A DNA stretch of 64,000 nt from Lagierella massiliensis (GCA_030532135.1 JAUNLT010000003.1:1-64000), one strand, 5' to 3'; shown: positions 48,915-59,332, numbered from the stretch's first letter. Translations and numbers: made by a program. Notes: generated from the sequence alone by a model not told the origin.

Positions 48915-49215
48915 CCCTCTCTACAATTGAATTTGCAACCTTTTGGAGTTTTTCATTGTCCATTGATTCAATCTTATGAACTCTTTGTTTAGCTTGCTCT
49001 AAGATAGGAGTTTCTCTCTCTTGTCCCTCTTTTTTTGCCTTAGCTATTAACTCTTGTTCGGTCTTTTTCCCTTCTTCTACAATACTGTTGTATTTTTCTT
49101 TACCTACAGTATTTATTTCTTCTAAAATCTCGTCTGCTCTTCTCTTGGCTTCTTGAACTATTCCTTCGGCTTTAGATTCCGCTTCGCTAATCTTTTCAAC
49201 CATATTTGAAGTCAT
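48889..49215 (-). CDS. ntpF: V-type ATPase subunit G/H (peripheral stalk)
   Basis: A 108-residue, almost wholly helical and charged protein (EKISEAESKAEGIVQEAKRRADEILEEI ... AKKEGQERETPILEQAKQRVHKIE), the partner of subunit E in the stator stalk. It opens the operon with GGGAGGTG before the ATG. In Enterococcus the equivalent is NtpF. Identity rests on position and coiled-coil composition. Confidence 0.85.
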
Positions 49216-49342
49216 ATATTCACCTCCCTTTTACTTAGACAACGATTTCATAACATACAAAACTGTATGGCCTAGTCATATCTTTTTACAACGTTTACTT
49301 TGCCACCTTTTAGTGATAAAGTAAAAACCAAACCATAAGTTA

Positions 49343-49371
49343 ATACTATCATATTATTAAAATAATTTCAA
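49343..49371 (-). promoter_or_regulatory. promoter of the V-ATPase operon
   Basis: Minus strand TTGAAA (49366-49371), a 17-base spacer and TAGTAT (49343-49348), giving a leader of about 120 bases before the first gene. I see no clear terminator after upp, so some readthrough from upp is possible. Confidence 0.5.
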
Positions 49372-49383
49372 TTGGAAGCTTTT

Positions 49384-50013
49384 TTATTTAGTTCCAAATA
49401 ATCTATCCCCCGCATCGCCAAGTCCTGGCAAAATATATCCATCTTCATTCAAAGCTTTATCTAATCCAGCAATGTAGATAGGTACATCAGGGTGAGTTTC
49501 TTTAACAGTCTTTACTCCTTCTGGTGCTGCAATTATATTTACAAGTTTAATGTTTTTAGCACCTTTGTTTTTAAGATATTGAATTGCTGCACAAGCAGAT
49601 CCACCTGTAGCAAGCATCGGATCTAAAACAAGAACTGTTCTTTCTGCTATGTCTTGTGGAAGTTTACAGTAGTATTCAACAGGTTCTAGCGTTTTAGGAT
49701 CTCTATAAAGTCCTATATGTCCAACTTTAGCAGCAGGAATTATATTTAACATTCCGTCAACCATTCCTAGTCCTGCCCTTAGCACAGGAATTATGGCTAC
49801 TTTTTTCCCTGCTAAAACTTTAGTGTTCATTTTTTGAAGGGGAGTTTCAATTTCCACTTCTTCCATTGAGAAATCTCTTGTAACTTCATATGCCATTAAC
49901 ATAGAAATTTCTGAAACTAGATCTCTGAATTGTTTTGATCCAGTGTTTACATCTCTTAAAATACTCAATTTATGAGTTATAACTGGATGATCGAATATTG
50001 TTACATTATCCAT
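49384..50013 (-). CDS. upp: uracil phosphoribosyltransferase
   Basis: Salvages uracil to UMP with PRPP. Its length is 209 residues. The PRPP site [22 protein letters not shown], the [11 protein letters not shown] block and the C-terminal uracil loop [27 protein letters not shown] are typical. I chose ATG 50013 ([10 protein letters not shown]) because AGGAGG sits seven bases upstream; an extended frame to 50031 has none. It pairs functionally with the uracil permease at 33.5 kb. Confidence 0.96.
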   Translation of the reverse strand: MDNVTIFDHPVITHKLSILRDVNTGSKQFRDLVSEISMLMAYEVTRDFSMEEVEIETPLQKMNTKVLAGKKVAIIPVLRAGLGMVDGMLNIIPAAKVGHIGLYRDPKTLEPVEYYCKLPQDIAERTVLVLDPMLATGGSACAAIQYLKNKGAKNIKLVNIIAAPEGVKTVKETHPDVPIYIAGLDKALNEDGYILPGLGDAGDRLFGTK

Positions 50014-50068
50014 ATTTAACCTCCTATACAATAATATAATATCACTATTTCACCTTATTTGTAAAAGA

Positions 50069-51097
50069 CTATACATGTATAAAATTGCCTGAACTAGATT
50101 TCTTAAGTCTATTCATTATCCCAATCCCAAGATTTACCTCTTCAACCCCTTCACATAGAATATATTCAATATTTTCATCATCACATTGTCTCAATATTCT
50201 AAATATAAGAGAGGCCATTTCAAGTAGATTGTCCCTATTTCCTAGAGAGTAAAAACGATAAAATTCTTTAGAAAAATTCCTATTGTCTTCAAATGATATA
50301 AGTGCAACTTTTTTATCCTTACACTTTTTTGCCATTTCTTTAAAATAGTCCCTAACACTATATTTATTACCCAATACTAGTTTCATTTTTCCCTTTGGAG
50401 CATAATGTTTATACTTTTGACCTGGAGACTTTGGAATTTCTCCTTCTTTAATAATAGATCTATCGTAATGAACTTCTCCAAAGTGAATCTCTAAATCTTC
50501 TTTTGAATAAAAACCTGGTCTTAAAATCAAACGCGGTTTACAAGTACAATCTAAAACCGTTGACTCAATCCCAACATTAGAATTTCCTCCATCTACTATC
50601 AGAGGTATTTTTCCATCCATATCTTTGAAAACATCTAAAGCTGTAGTCGGAGAAGGTCTACCTGAAATATTAGCTGAAGGAGCTGCAATAGGTACTTTTG
50701 AAGCTTTTATAATATCTCTAGTAATTTTTGTTCCAGGCATTCTAATAGCAACAGTTTCACCCCCTGCGGTTACCGTATCAGGAATTATATCCGACTTGTT
50801 TAAAATAATTGTAAGGGGACCTGGCCAGTAAAACTCCAATGCTCTTCTAATTTCCGGGTCAATAGACTCAACCAATCTATAAATATCATCCATTTCTGAA
50901 ATGTGAAGTATTAGAGGGTTGTCAGAAGGCCTGTTTTTTGCTTTAAATATCTTTTTACACGCTTTATCACTAAGTCCATTGCCTCCTAAACCATACACAG
51001 TTTCAGTAGGTATTGCTACCAATTCATCACTTTTTATTAAATCTGAAGCGTACTTTACTACATCTATTTCTCTTTCGTTAATTATCTTAGTATTCAT
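50069..51097 (-). CDS. L-threonylcarbamoyladenylate synthase (Sua5 type)
   Basis: First step of the t6A modification of ANN-decoding tRNAs. The YrdC-like domain occupies residues 15-205 (LVAIPTETVYGLGGNGLSDKACKKIFKAKNRPSDNPLILHI, then SANISGRPSPTTALDV). A KSPGQKYKHYAPKGKM linker follows, then the C-terminal Sua5 domain to residue 342. The linker and second domain distinguish Sua5 from short TsaC. It overlaps the upstream cation transporter by 11 bases and is followed by upp. Confidence 0.93.
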   Translation of the reverse strand: MNTKIINEREIDVVKYASDLIKSDELVAIPTETVYGLGGNGLSDKACKKIFKAKNRPSDNPLILHISEMDDIYRLVESIDPEIRRALEFYWPGPLTIILNKSDIIPDTVTAGGETVAIRMPGTKITRDIIKASKVPIAAPSANISGRPSPTTALDVFKDMDGKIPLIVDGGNSNVGIESTVLDCTCKPRLILRPGFYSKEDLEIHFGEVHYDRSIIKEGEIPKSPGQKYKHYAPKGKMKLVLGNKYSVRDYFKEMAKKCKDKKVALISFEDNRNFSKEFYRFYSLGNRDNLLEMASLIFRILRQCDDENIEYILCEGVEEVNLGIGIMNRLKKSSSGNFIHV

Positions 51098-52013
51098 TGT
51101 CTTTAACTGGATCCATATGGATCACTAATTGCACCGCCGTTTCTTTAAAAATTTTGTTTTCAAGTCCATCGGCAATATCATGGACTTCTTTAAAAATAAG
51201 TTCATTTGGAAACTCCACATGTACAGAACCTATAATCTTTCCATTGCCATAATCATGTAAATCTAAATCGTGAACTCCCTTTACAAATTTTCCTTGACAC
51301 AAAATATCCTTAATCTTAGTTTGAAGCTCTTCTGGGGCAGCTTTCCCTAATATATAGAATGTAGACTCCCTAAATATTTCAACACCCGATTTAAAAATTA
51401 ATATAGATACTATCACCCCTGCATATCCGTCTATATTAAGACCAAATAGTATAAAAACAAGAAGTGATATTAAAATTCCAACAGAAGATATAACATCATT
51501 TACTGCATCTTCAGCAACTCCAATCATGCCAAGAGATTTAATTTTTTTACCTACAACTTTATTATAAATATATAAAAAATATTTAATAAATAATGAAATA
51601 ACAAGTAGAGTCAAAGATAAAACACTTGAATTTAAAGGCTTTGGATTAAGAATTTTTTCAAAAGAGGATTTAAATAAAAGTCCCCCTGTAATCAAGATTA
51701 AAATAGACACTATTAGAGACGATAGATATTCATACCTACCGTGGCCATATGGGTGTTCTTCGTCAGCAGGCTTTCCTGCAAGATATCCTCCGATTATTGT
51801 CACTATAGAAGACAAACAATCAATTAAATTGTTAAATGCATCTGAAATTACAGCTATAGAATTTACAACTAATCCTACACCGAGTTTAATTGCAAATAGT
51901 AAAACATTTGCAAAAACTCCTATATAACCAGATTTTCTAATATATTTATTTCTAATTCTAGGATCTGTTAAATTATCCTTTGAATTGATAAAGATTTTTT
52001 CTAATCGTTTCAT
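51087..52013 (-). CDS. cation diffusion facilitator (possible manganese exporter)
   Basis: A 308-residue CDF protein with six helices and a C-terminal ferredoxin-like domain. The helix-2 metal site reads SDAFNNLIDCLSS and helix 5 reads AEDAVNDVISS. Both are Asn/Asp-rich rather than the His-containing zinc type, resembling MntE-like manganese exporters. PADEEHPYGHGRYEYLSS is the family loop. Specificity is inference from these residues. It overlaps the Sua5 gene. Confidence 0.88.
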   Translation of the reverse strand: MKRLEKIFINSKDNLTDPRIRNKYIRKSGYIGVFANVLLFAIKLGVGLVVNSIAVISDAFNNLIDCLSSIVTIIGGYLAGKPADEEHPYGHGRYEYLSSLIVSILILITGGLLFKSSFEKILNPKPLNSSVLSLTLLVISLFIKYFLYIYNKVVGKKIKSLGMIGVAEDAVNDVISSVGILISLLVFILFGLNIDGYAGVIVSILIFKSGVEIFRESTFYILGKAAPEELQTKIKDILCQGKFVKGVHDLDLHDYGNGKIIGSVHVEFPNELIFKEVHDIADGLENKIFKETAVQLVIHMDPVKDNEY

Positions 52014-52107
52014 ATTTTCTCCATAAAACTATATTTATCAATATTATATCACGAAAATTTCTTGCTTGTGTTTTAAATTTATGTTAGAATAATTAGGTAA
52101 TCAATTA

Positions 52108-52194
52108 GCCGAAGTGGCGGAATTGGCAGACGCGCGGGACTCAAAATCCCGTGGTGGCAACATCGTGCGGGTTCGACCCCCGCCTTCGGCACCA
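52108..52194 (+). tRNA. tRNA-Leu (anticodon CAA)
   Basis: Acceptor stem GCCGAAG pairs with CTTCGGC, followed by A and encoded CCA. The anticodon arm GGGACTCAAAATCCC gives CAA, reading UUG. A long variable arm (GTGGTGGCAACATCGTGC) fits class II tRNA-Leu. The T-arm has GGTTCGACCC. It is the only plus-strand gene in this part of the window. Confidence 0.97.
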
Positions 52195-52199
52195 AGTAG

Positions 52200-52251
52200 A
52201 CGTGTAGCTTTTCATAACTTATTAAGTTCTTGGAAAATACACGTTTTTTTA
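52200..52251 (+). terminator. terminator of the tRNA gene
   Basis: ACGTGTA pairs with TACACGT across a long loop that itself has a TTTTC/GAAAA match, then seven T. Confidence 0.6.
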
Positions 52252-52318
52252 TTTTTATATTTTTTGTATTTTCTTGTTATTTCTCATATTTTCTTGTTTG
52301 GATAGCAACCAAATATAA

Positions 52319-52344
52319 CAAAGAGGGAATTTCTCCCCTCTAAT
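52319..52344. repeat. short hairpin in gene-free DNA
   Basis: AGAGGG and CCCTCT pair around eight bases. It could be an orphan terminator left from a lost gene. Confidence 0.3.
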
Positions 52345-52845
52345 TTTATACATTATTTCTGTACTTTTATTTTTTACTTCATTAATCTTCTACTTTTAAA
52401 TTTTACTTCTTCCTATTATAAGATTTACCAACATAAAATTATAGATACTTTCTTAATTTATCTCTAGCAAATCATTTTTACCATAATTTTTTCAAAAATT
52501 TAACAGATTGCTATTTGTAATTTTAGTAAACTCTTAACAATATAATTCAAATTCTAGCCATGTTTTTTTGTTTTTAATTTATTACCTTTTTAGTATCGTT
52601 AAATTTCTATTCTTTTGTTTTTACATATCTTTATTCTCAAAAATTCTTTTCTCTTATGTATTTATGGAAATACTAAAATATTTATAATTAACCTTGTGTT
52701 ATAGACTTAATCTAATATTTAATATTTAAAAAAAGTTACATAAAATGTTTTTTTCTTAAAACTTGTCCATTGAATTTTATTTTATAGTAGAAAATGTTTC
52801 TTAATAAATTTTTCTTGATTTTTCATAATACCTAATTTTTTATCA
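52345..52845. other. gene-free AT-rich stretch
   Basis: Extremely AT-rich, with T-runs on the plus strand. I find no ORF with a ribosome site and no RNA structure on either strand. Confidence 0.5.
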
Positions 52846-52887
52846 AATAAAAAAATTGGCACAAAGGTTAAACCTTCATGCCAATTA
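52846..52887 (-). terminator. terminator of the PFOR gene
   Basis: The minus strand has AATTGGCA and TGCCAATT as outer arms and AAGGTT/AACCTT as inner arms, followed by seven T. It is a strong terminator about 20 bases past the stop. Confidence 0.85.
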
Positions 52888-52907
52888 AATATATCTAACT
52901 CATTTTA

Positions 52908-55900
52908 CTAGTTAGTAATCTTATCGTCCTTACCGACTTTTTGTTCTTTCTTATCTTCACTCTTAAATTCTTTTTCCAGAGCCTCTTCTTTGCTATAGTC
53001 GTAGCTTGCCATTCTCTTATAGCTTTCGTATCTTTCCTTTGCATCTTCTTCAGCTTCTCTAAATAGAATTTCTGATTCTTCAGGGAAAGAACGCTGTAAT
53101 GAAGTGTATCTAACTTCTGACCTTATAAAGTCTTGGAATGAACCCTTTGGTTCTTTTGAATCTAATATGAAAGGATTCTTTCCTTCGTCTTTAAGTCTTG
53201 GGTCAAATCTGTATAGGTGCCAATATCCTGCTTCAACCGCTTTCTTTTGTTGTGATTGCGCATTGCCCATACCACCTTTAATTCCATGGTTAATACATGG
53301 AGCATATGCAATAATTAATGATGGACCATCGTAACTTTCAGCTTCTCTTATAGCTTTAAATGTTTGAGCTTGGTTTGCTCCCATAGCAATTTGAGCTACA
53401 TATACATATCCATAAGTTGTTGCCATTAGTCCAAGGTCTTTCTTTCTAATTTTCTTACCTGATGCTGCAAATTTAGCAACCGCTGCTGTTGGTGTGGATT
53501 TTGAAGATTGACCTCCTGTGTTGGAATAAACTTCAGTATCCATTACTAATACATTTACATTTCTTCCTGATGCTAGTACATGGTCAAGTCCACCATATCC
53601 TATATCATATGCCCAGCCGTCTCCACCAAAAATCCAAACTGATTTTTTAATTAAGAAATCTTGTCTTGACTTAATTTCTGAAAGTATCTCATCAGCTATC
53701 TCGTTACCTGTTTTATCATTAATTAGTGGTAGTATTTCTCCTGTAGCTGCTTTAGACTTAGTTGAGTCGTTCATACCCTCAATCCAAGCTTCAAAGTGTT
53801 CGTTTAACTTAGATTCTAATCCTAATTCTAAAAATTGTTCCATTAGTAGACGAATTTTTTCTCTAGTTTTTTCAACACCCATTTCCATACCATAGCCGTA
53901 TTCTGCATTATCTTCAAATAATGAGTTTGCCCATGCCGGTCCTTTGCCTTCTGCATTTTGACAATATACAGTAGCAGGTGCTGAACCACCCCAGATTGAT
54001 GAACAACCTGTTGCGTTTGCTACTAACATTCTATCTCCAAATAATTGGGTTATAAGTTTAGCATATGGAGTTTCGCCACAACCTGCACAAGCTCCAGAAA
54101 ACTCTAATAGAGGTTGTTTAAACTGACTTCCCTTTACATTTGTTTCAGGTACAAGTCCTTCTTTATATCCAACCACATCATGTGCATATTTCCAGTTGTC
54201 TTTTTGTTCTAAGTACTGCTCTTCAAAAGGTTCCATTGAAAGTGATTTTACTTTTGATGGACATACTTGAACACAGTTTCCACATCCTGTACAGTCAAGT
54301 GTAGATACTTGAATTCTAAATGTGTAATCTTCAAGTCCTTTTCCAATAGCTTTCTTAGTTTCAAAGTTTTCAGGTGCATTTTTCTTCTCTTCTTCAGTAA
54401 CTAAAAATGGTCTAATTACTGCATGAGGACATACATATGAACATTGGTTACATTGTATACAGTTTTCTATATGCCATTTTGGAACTTTTAATGCTATAGC
54501 TCTTTTTTCAAACTGAGAAGAACCTTGTGGAAATTCTCCATTTGCTCTATCTTTAAAAGTAGATACTGGTAGGTCGTCTCCTTTGTGAGCATTAATAGGC
54601 TTTACAACTTCTCTAATGAATTGAGGAAGATTTTCATCATCTTCTTTTTCATCTTCTAAGTTTTTCCAGCTTTCTGGAACTTCTATTTTAACTAGTGCAT
54701 CAACACCTTGGTCAACTGCTTTGTAGTTCATATTAACTACATCTTCACCTTTTCTTCCATATGATTTAACTATTTGTGCTTTAAGTCTTTCCTTAGCTTC
54801 TTCAATAGGAAGAACTTTTGAAAGGTTGAAGAATGCTGATTGCATTACCATATTAATTCTTCCTCCAAGACCAATTTCTGCAGCTATCTTGGAAGCATTT
54901 ATAGTGTAGAATTCAATTTCTTCTTGAGCAATCTTTCTCTTTAGTGAATTAGGTAAATGACTTTCTAATTCCTCTTCTGACCAGATACAGTTAAGTAAGA
55001 ATGTACCGTTCTTTTTAATTCCCTTTAATAAGTCATATTGATTTACATAAGCTTGTTTTGAACAAGAGATAAAGTCTGCATGTTCTACAAAATATGTAGA
55101 TCTAATAGGACTATTACCAAATCTCAAGTGAGATATTGTAATACCACCAGATTTCTTTGAATCATATTCGAAGTAGCCTTGTGCATACATATCTGTACCA
55201 TCAGCTATTATCTTAATTGCAGATTTATTCGCTCCAACTGTACCGTCAGAACCAAATCCCCAGAACTTACAGTTAATAGTTCCTTCAGGAACTGTATTTA
55301 TATTTCTTGTTACTTCAAGAGATCTATTAGTTACATCATCTTCAATACCAATTGTAAATCTTTCTTTTGGTTGGTTTGAAATTAAATTGTCATATACAGC
55401 TACAATTTGTCCAGGAGTTGTATCTTTAGAACCTAGACCATAAATTCCTGAGTAGATTTCCGGTCTTAAATCTGAATCATAGAATGCTGATTTTACATCT
55501 AAATAAAGAGGTTCTCCAAGGGATCCTTTTTCTTTAGTTCTGTCCAATACCGCAATTTTTTTAACAGTTTTAGGAATCTTTTCAAGTAGGTGTTTTTTGG
55601 AGAAAGGTCTGTATAGGTGAACTTTTACAAGTCCTACTTTTCTTCCCTCTTCTCTCAAGAAATCTATTGTTTCCTCTATAGTTTCAGTTACAGATCCCAT
55701 AGCTATTATTATCTCTTGTGCATCTTCATCACCATAATAGTCAAATAGTCCGTAATTTCTACCTGTCAATTTATTAATTTCATTAATGTAGTTTTCAGTT
55801 ATTCCAACTATATCTTCATAATAAGTATTTGATGCTTCCATAGACTGGAAGTATATGTCAGGGTTTTGAGCTGTACCCATAGTCTTAGGATTTTCTGGAT

Positions 55901-56528
55901 TTAAAGCTCTTTCTCTAAATGCTTTTATTGCATCTTTATCCACTAATTTTTCTAAATCGTCATAATCTATAACTTCAATTTTTTGAATTTCGTGAGATGT
56001 TCTAAATCCATCAAAAAAGTGTAAGAATGGAACACTTCCCTTAATAGCTGAAAGGTGAGCTACAGATGCAAGGTCCATAACTTCTTGGACAGATCCAGAA
56101 CTAAGCATTGCAAATCCTGTTTGTCTTGTTGCCATAACGTCTTGATGGTCTCCAAATATACTAAGAGCGTGAGTAGCTAGTGCTCTTGCTGAAACATGGA
56201 AAACTCCAGGAAGAAGCTCGCCTGCAATTTTATACATATTAGGAATCATAAGTAAAAGTCCTTGAGACGCTGTAAATGTTGTTCCTAAAGATCCTGCCAC
56301 TAAAGCTCCGTGTAAAGCTCCTGCTGCACCAGCTTCAGATTGTAGTTCTGAAACGTGTACAGTTTGTCCAAATATGTTCTTTCTACCGAATGCAGCCCAT
56401 TCATCCACATATTCTGCCATATTAGAAGATGGTGTTATAGGATAAATAGATGCAACGTCTGTAAATGCATAAGCCACATGAGCTGCAGCCATATTACCAT
56501 CCATTGGTTGCATTTGTTTTTCTTTCAT
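52908..56528 (-). CDS. nifJ: pyruvate:ferredoxin (flavodoxin) oxidoreductase
   Basis: Oxidises pyruvate to acetyl-CoA and CO2 and reduces ferredoxin, the central anaerobic pyruvate step. It is a single-chain homodimeric type of 1206 residues. Seen are the N-terminal domain ASIYPITPSSNMAEYVDEWA, CoA/linker domains, two 4Fe-4S sites CIQCNQCSYVCPH and CTGCGNCVQVCPS, an additional Cys-rich ACAGCGETPYAKL, and the TPP motif GGDGWAYDIGYGGLDHVLASG. About 20 charged residues extend the C-terminus. It starts 37 bases after hprK with a strong AAGGAGG and no terminator between, so it may be co-transcribed with the DNA-repair and HPr-kinase genes. Confidence 0.97.
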   Translation of the reverse strand: MKEKQMQPMDGNMAAAHVAYAFTDVASIYPITPSSNMAEYVDEWAAFGRKNIFGQTVHVSELQSEAGAAGALHGALVAGSLGTTFTASQGLLLMIPNMYKIAGELLPGVFHVSARALATHALSIFGDHQDVMATRQTGFAMLSSGSVQEVMDLASVAHLSAIKGSVPFLHFFDGFRTSHEIQKIEVIDYDDLEKLVDKDAIKAFRERALNPENPKTMGTAQNPDIYFQSMEASNTYYEDIVGITENYINEINKLTGRNYGLFDYYGDEDAQEIIIAMGSVTETIEETIDFLREEGRKVGLVKVHLYRPFSKKHLLEKIPKTVKKIAVLDRTKEKGSLGEPLYLDVKSAFYDSDLRPEIYSGIYGLGSKDTTPGQIVAVYDNLISNQPKERFTIGIEDDVTNRSLEVTRNINTVPEGTINCKFWGFGSDGTVGANKSAIKIIADGTDMYAQGYFEYDSKKSGGITISHLRFGNSPIRSTYFVEHADFISCSKQAYVNQYDLLKGIKKNGTFLLNCIWSEEELESHLPNSLKRKIAQEEIEFYTINASKIAAEIGLGGRINMVMQSAFFNLSKVLPIEEAKERLKAQIVKSYGRKGEDVVNMNYKAVDQGVDALVKIEVPESWKNLEDEKEDDENLPQFIREVVKPINAHKGDDLPVSTFKDRANGEFPQGSSQFEKRAIALKVPKWHIENCIQCNQCSYVCPHAVIRPFLVTEEEKKNAPENFETKKAIGKGLEDYTFRIQVSTLDCTGCGNCVQVCPSKVKSLSMEPFEEQYLEQKDNWKYAHDVVGYKEGLVPETNVKGSQFKQPLLEFSGACAGCGETPYAKLITQLFGDRMLVANATGCSSIWGGSAPATVYCQNAEGKGPAWANSLFEDNAEYGYGMEMGVEKTREKIRLLMEQFLELGLESKLNEHFEAWIEGMNDSTKSKAATGEILPLINDKTGNEIADEILSEIKSRQDFLIKKSVWIFGGDGWAYDIGYGGLDHVLASGRNVNVLVMDTEVYSNTGGQSSKSTPTAAVAKFAASGKKIRKKDLGLMATTYGYVYVAQIAMGANQAQTFKAIREAESYDGPSLIIAYAPCINHGIKGGMGNAQSQQKKAVEAGYWHLYRFDPRLKDEGKNPFILDSKEPKGSFQDFIRSEVRYTSLQRSFPEESEILFREAEEDAKERYESYKRMASYDYSKEEALEKEFKSEDKKEQKVGKDDKITN

Positions 56529-56565
56529 ATAATTGCCTCCTTATATTTTTTTCTTTATCCAGCTG

Positions 56566-57486
56566 TTACTCTTCATCATTATTTGCAAACAGCCTTTTAC
56601 TAAGTTCAATAGCCGCATTGTAACCGTAATTTCTCTGTCTATAATTTCTAACAGCTACTTCTACAATCATGGCTATGTCTCTACCTGGTTTTACTGGTAC
56701 TATTACCTTTTGAACCTTGACTCCAAGTATTTCCATATACTCAATATCAAGTCCAAGTCTGTCATATTCTTTGTCATCGTCCCAAGGCTCTAAACACACT
56801 ACTAGCTCTATTTCCACATCAGGCTTAACAGATCCAATACCATAAAGCCTTTGTATGTCCAAGATACCTATGCCCCGAATTTCCAAAAAATGACGTATAT
56901 TTTTAGGAGCTTGTCCAATTAAAACTTTGTCCATTCTCCTTACTTCAACCACATCATCTGCAACAAGTCTATGACCTCTGATTATAAGGTCAAGTGCCGT
57001 TTCAGACTTTCCAACTGAAGACTTACCTGTAATGAGAACTCCAATACCGAAAACTTCCATCAAACCCGCGTGCATATTGGTCTGCTCACTTAAAAAGTAC
57101 GCAAGTTTATCGTCTATACGGGAAATCAATCTAGTTGTAGGACGAGTCGATCTAATAATTGTCTTATCGTGTTTTTTTGCAAGTTCGACTATATAGTCTT
57201 CGACCTCTTGACCTTGTGTAAATATTATACACGGTATCCCGCAAGTCATCATCCCTTCCATTCTCTCTTTTCTTACATCAGGAGTCATGGAATTTAAAAA
57301 TCTCATTTCGGTCTTACCTATTATTTGAAGTCTCTTATTTGGAAAGTGTTCCAAAAATCCAGAAAGTTGAATCCCTGGTCTATTAACTTGAGAATTGGTT
57401 ATAGTGATTGTGTCAAAGTCAGAACTTTCCATGACAATTTCAAGTTCCAATTCTTCACAGAGTTTTTTTAATTTAATTCCCTTCAT
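56566..57486 (-). CDS. hprK: HPr kinase/phosphorylase
   Basis: Phosphorylates HPr on Ser46 to drive CcpA-dependent carbon control. Residue count is 306. The P-loop is GVLITGKSSVGKSETALDLI, followed by HRLVADDVVEVRR and the HprK signature ILGVKVQKVIVPVKPGRDIAMIVEVAVRNYRQRNYGYNAA. It overlaps uvrC by 14 bases. Its presence predicts a PTS or HPr-based regulatory system elsewhere in the genome. Confidence 0.97.
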   Translation of the reverse strand: MKGIKLKKLCEELELEIVMESSDFDTITITNSQVNRPGIQLSGFLEHFPNKRLQIIGKTEMRFLNSMTPDVRKERMEGMMTCGIPCIIFTQGQEVEDYIVELAKKHDKTIIRSTRPTTRLISRIDDKLAYFLSEQTNMHAGLMEVFGIGVLITGKSSVGKSETALDLIIRGHRLVADDVVEVRRMDKVLIGQAPKNIRHFLEIRGIGILDIQRLYGIGSVKPDVEIELVVCLEPWDDDKEYDRLGLDIEYMEILGVKVQKVIVPVKPGRDIAMIVEVAVRNYRQRNYGYNAAIELSKRLFANNDEE

Positions 57487-59332
57487 CTTCTACTCCATTA
57501 AAATAATCATACACCGCTTTGGCACTTGCTCTTGTCATCTTATCCACTTCTAAAAGTTCAGTAATAGATGCTTTTTTTATCTTGTCCATTGATCTAAAAT
57601 GTTTCATAAGAGCTTTTTTTCTAGCATCTCCAATACCTTTTATACTGTCCAATTCAGATTTAACCATGTTTTTTTCCCTTAATTTTCTATGGTAATTAAT
57701 GGCAAATCTATGGGTTTCTTCTTGTATGTCATAAAGAAACCTATAAATTGGACTAGTTACTTTTAGAGGAATCTCTTTCCCATTATATATAATTCCTTTA
57801 GTGTTATGAAATTCATCTTTGTAAAGTCCACAAATGGGAATATCTTCCATATCCACCACTCTAAGTGCAAACTTTGCAGAATTAACATGTCCTTTTCCAC
57901 CGTCTATTATAATAAGTGAGGGTTTTCTACCAAAGCTCTCTTCAGAGTTTCCTAAGTTGTTTTCGTGAGCAAGCCTTGAAAGCCTCCTAGTTAAAACCTC
58001 TTGATGACTCGCATAGTCATCTGAACCTTCTACTGTCTTTATCTTAAATTTTCTATATTCTGCTGGAGTTTTTTGTCCATTTTCGTATACTACCATGGAT
58101 CCAACAGATTGTACCCCAGAAATATTTGATATATCGTAACATTCAATCCTATTAAGCGGAGATATTCCTAAAAGATTTTCTAAATCTATAAGACCTTGAG
58201 GTCTTTCCCTTTCTCGACGCCTCAAATATGCTATGTGTTTCTCTAAAGCTTCTTGCGCATTTTTTTTAACAAGATCTATAAGCTGAACTTTTTTCCCTCT
58301 TTGAGGAATAGTAATCTTTACGTTTCTACCCTTAATTTGGCTTAGATATTTTTGAAGTGTGTCTAAATCATCTGGCTCAATTTGAAGAACAATCTCTTTT
58401 GGAACAAATGCCATATCAAAATAAAATTGTTGAATAAAAGATGAAAATACCTCTTTATCATTTCCTTTGATTGAATCGTCCAAGATAAAATGTTCCCTAT
58501 CTATTATTTTACCACTTCTCATAATAAATACCTGCATAGAAATTATATCATTATGCCTTGCCATGGCAACTATGTCCATTTCCATGTCCTTTGAAGTTCT
58601 TACAATTTGTCTTTCAATAATAGTGTGAAGGTCTTTCAAATTGTCTCTGTACCTTGCAGCCAGTTCAAAATTTAAATTTTTTGAAGCATCGTTCATATTC
58701 TGTGTTAAAGTAGATATTATTTTTTTGTGTTTCCCTTTTAAAAAATCTCTAACATTTGACAAGTCTTCTAAATATTCTTCTTCAGTAATGGCTTTTATAC
58801 AAGGCCCTGAACACTTGTGTATAAAATAGTAAAGACAGGGTCTTTTTAAATATTGTCCCTTATCAAAATTTAGGTTACACCTTCTAATTTTATACATATC
58901 TTGAAATAATTCTATGATTTCAGTCACCCCAAAGGCATTTGGGAAGGGTCCAAAATATTCCCCCCCATCCTGCCTTATAACCCTATCTTTTAAAATTCTT
59001 GGATATTTTTCTTTAGTTATTTTTATAAATGGATATTTTTCTCCTGATTTTAAAAGTATATTGTACTTAGGTTTTTTATCCTTTATGAAGTTGGATTCTA
59101 AAACCAAAGACTCAACTTCGTTTGTTACTATGATATATTCAAATCTTTTTATATGTTTGACCATCTCATGAACTTTTTCAGTAGTTTGTCCCGATGGCGT
59201 AAAATATTGTCTAACTCTATTTCGAAGATTTTTAGCTTTTCCCACATATATAATTGTATCATTTTCGTCAAACATCAAGTAGACACCTGGCTTAGTGGGC
59301 AAAGTCTTTAAATTCTTCTGAATGTCAAACAT
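57473..59332 (-). CDS. uvrC: excinuclease ABC subunit C
   Basis: Makes the dual incisions in nucleotide excision repair. The domains over 619 residues are: GIY-YIG nuclease (TKPGVYLMFDENDTIIYVGKAKNLRNRVRQYF), a Cys-rich stretch (RRCNLNFDKGQYLKRPCLYYFIHKCSGPCI), the UVR UvrB-binding helix pair, the RNase H-like nuclease (IECYDISNISGVQSVGSMVVYENGQ, with IIDGGKGHV) and C-terminal helix-hairpin-helix repeats. It starts in a TAATG overlap with pepP and ends inside the start of hprK. Confidence 0.97.
   Translation of the reverse strand: MFDIQKNLKTLPTKPGVYLMFDENDTIIYVGKAKNLRNRVRQYFTPSGQTTEKVHEMVKHIKRFEYIIVTNEVESLVLESNFIKDKKPKYNILLKSGEKYPFIKITKEKYPRILKDRVIRQDGGEYFGPFPNAFGVTEIIELFQDMYKIRRCNLNFDKGQYLKRPCLYYFIHKCSGPCIKAITEEEYLEDLSNVRDFLKGKHKKIISTLTQNMNDASKNLNFELAARYRDNLKDLHTIIERQIVRTSKDMEMDIVAMARHNDIISMQVFIMRSGKIIDREHFILDDSIKGNDKEVFSSFIQQFYFDMAFVPKEIVLQIEPDDLDTLQKYLSQIKGRNVKITIPQRGKKVQLIDLVKKNAQEALEKHIAYLRRRERERPQGLIDLENLLGISPLNRIECYDISNISGVQSVGSMVVYENGQKTPAEYRKFKIKTVEGSDDYASHQEVLTRRLSRLAHENNLGNSEESFGRKPSLIIIDGGKGHVNSAKFALRVVDMEDIPICGLYKDEFHNTKGIIYNGKEIPLKVTSPIYRFLYDIQEETHRFAINYHRKLREKNMVKSELDSIKGIGDARKKALMKHFRSMDKIKKASITELLEVDKMTRASAKAVYDYFNGVEDEGN

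Noticed and set aside
52114..52305. 63-codon plus-strand frame beginning MAELADARDSKSRGGN
   Set aside because: This is the well-known false ORF produced by translating a tRNA-Leu gene; the tRNA structure explains the sequence.
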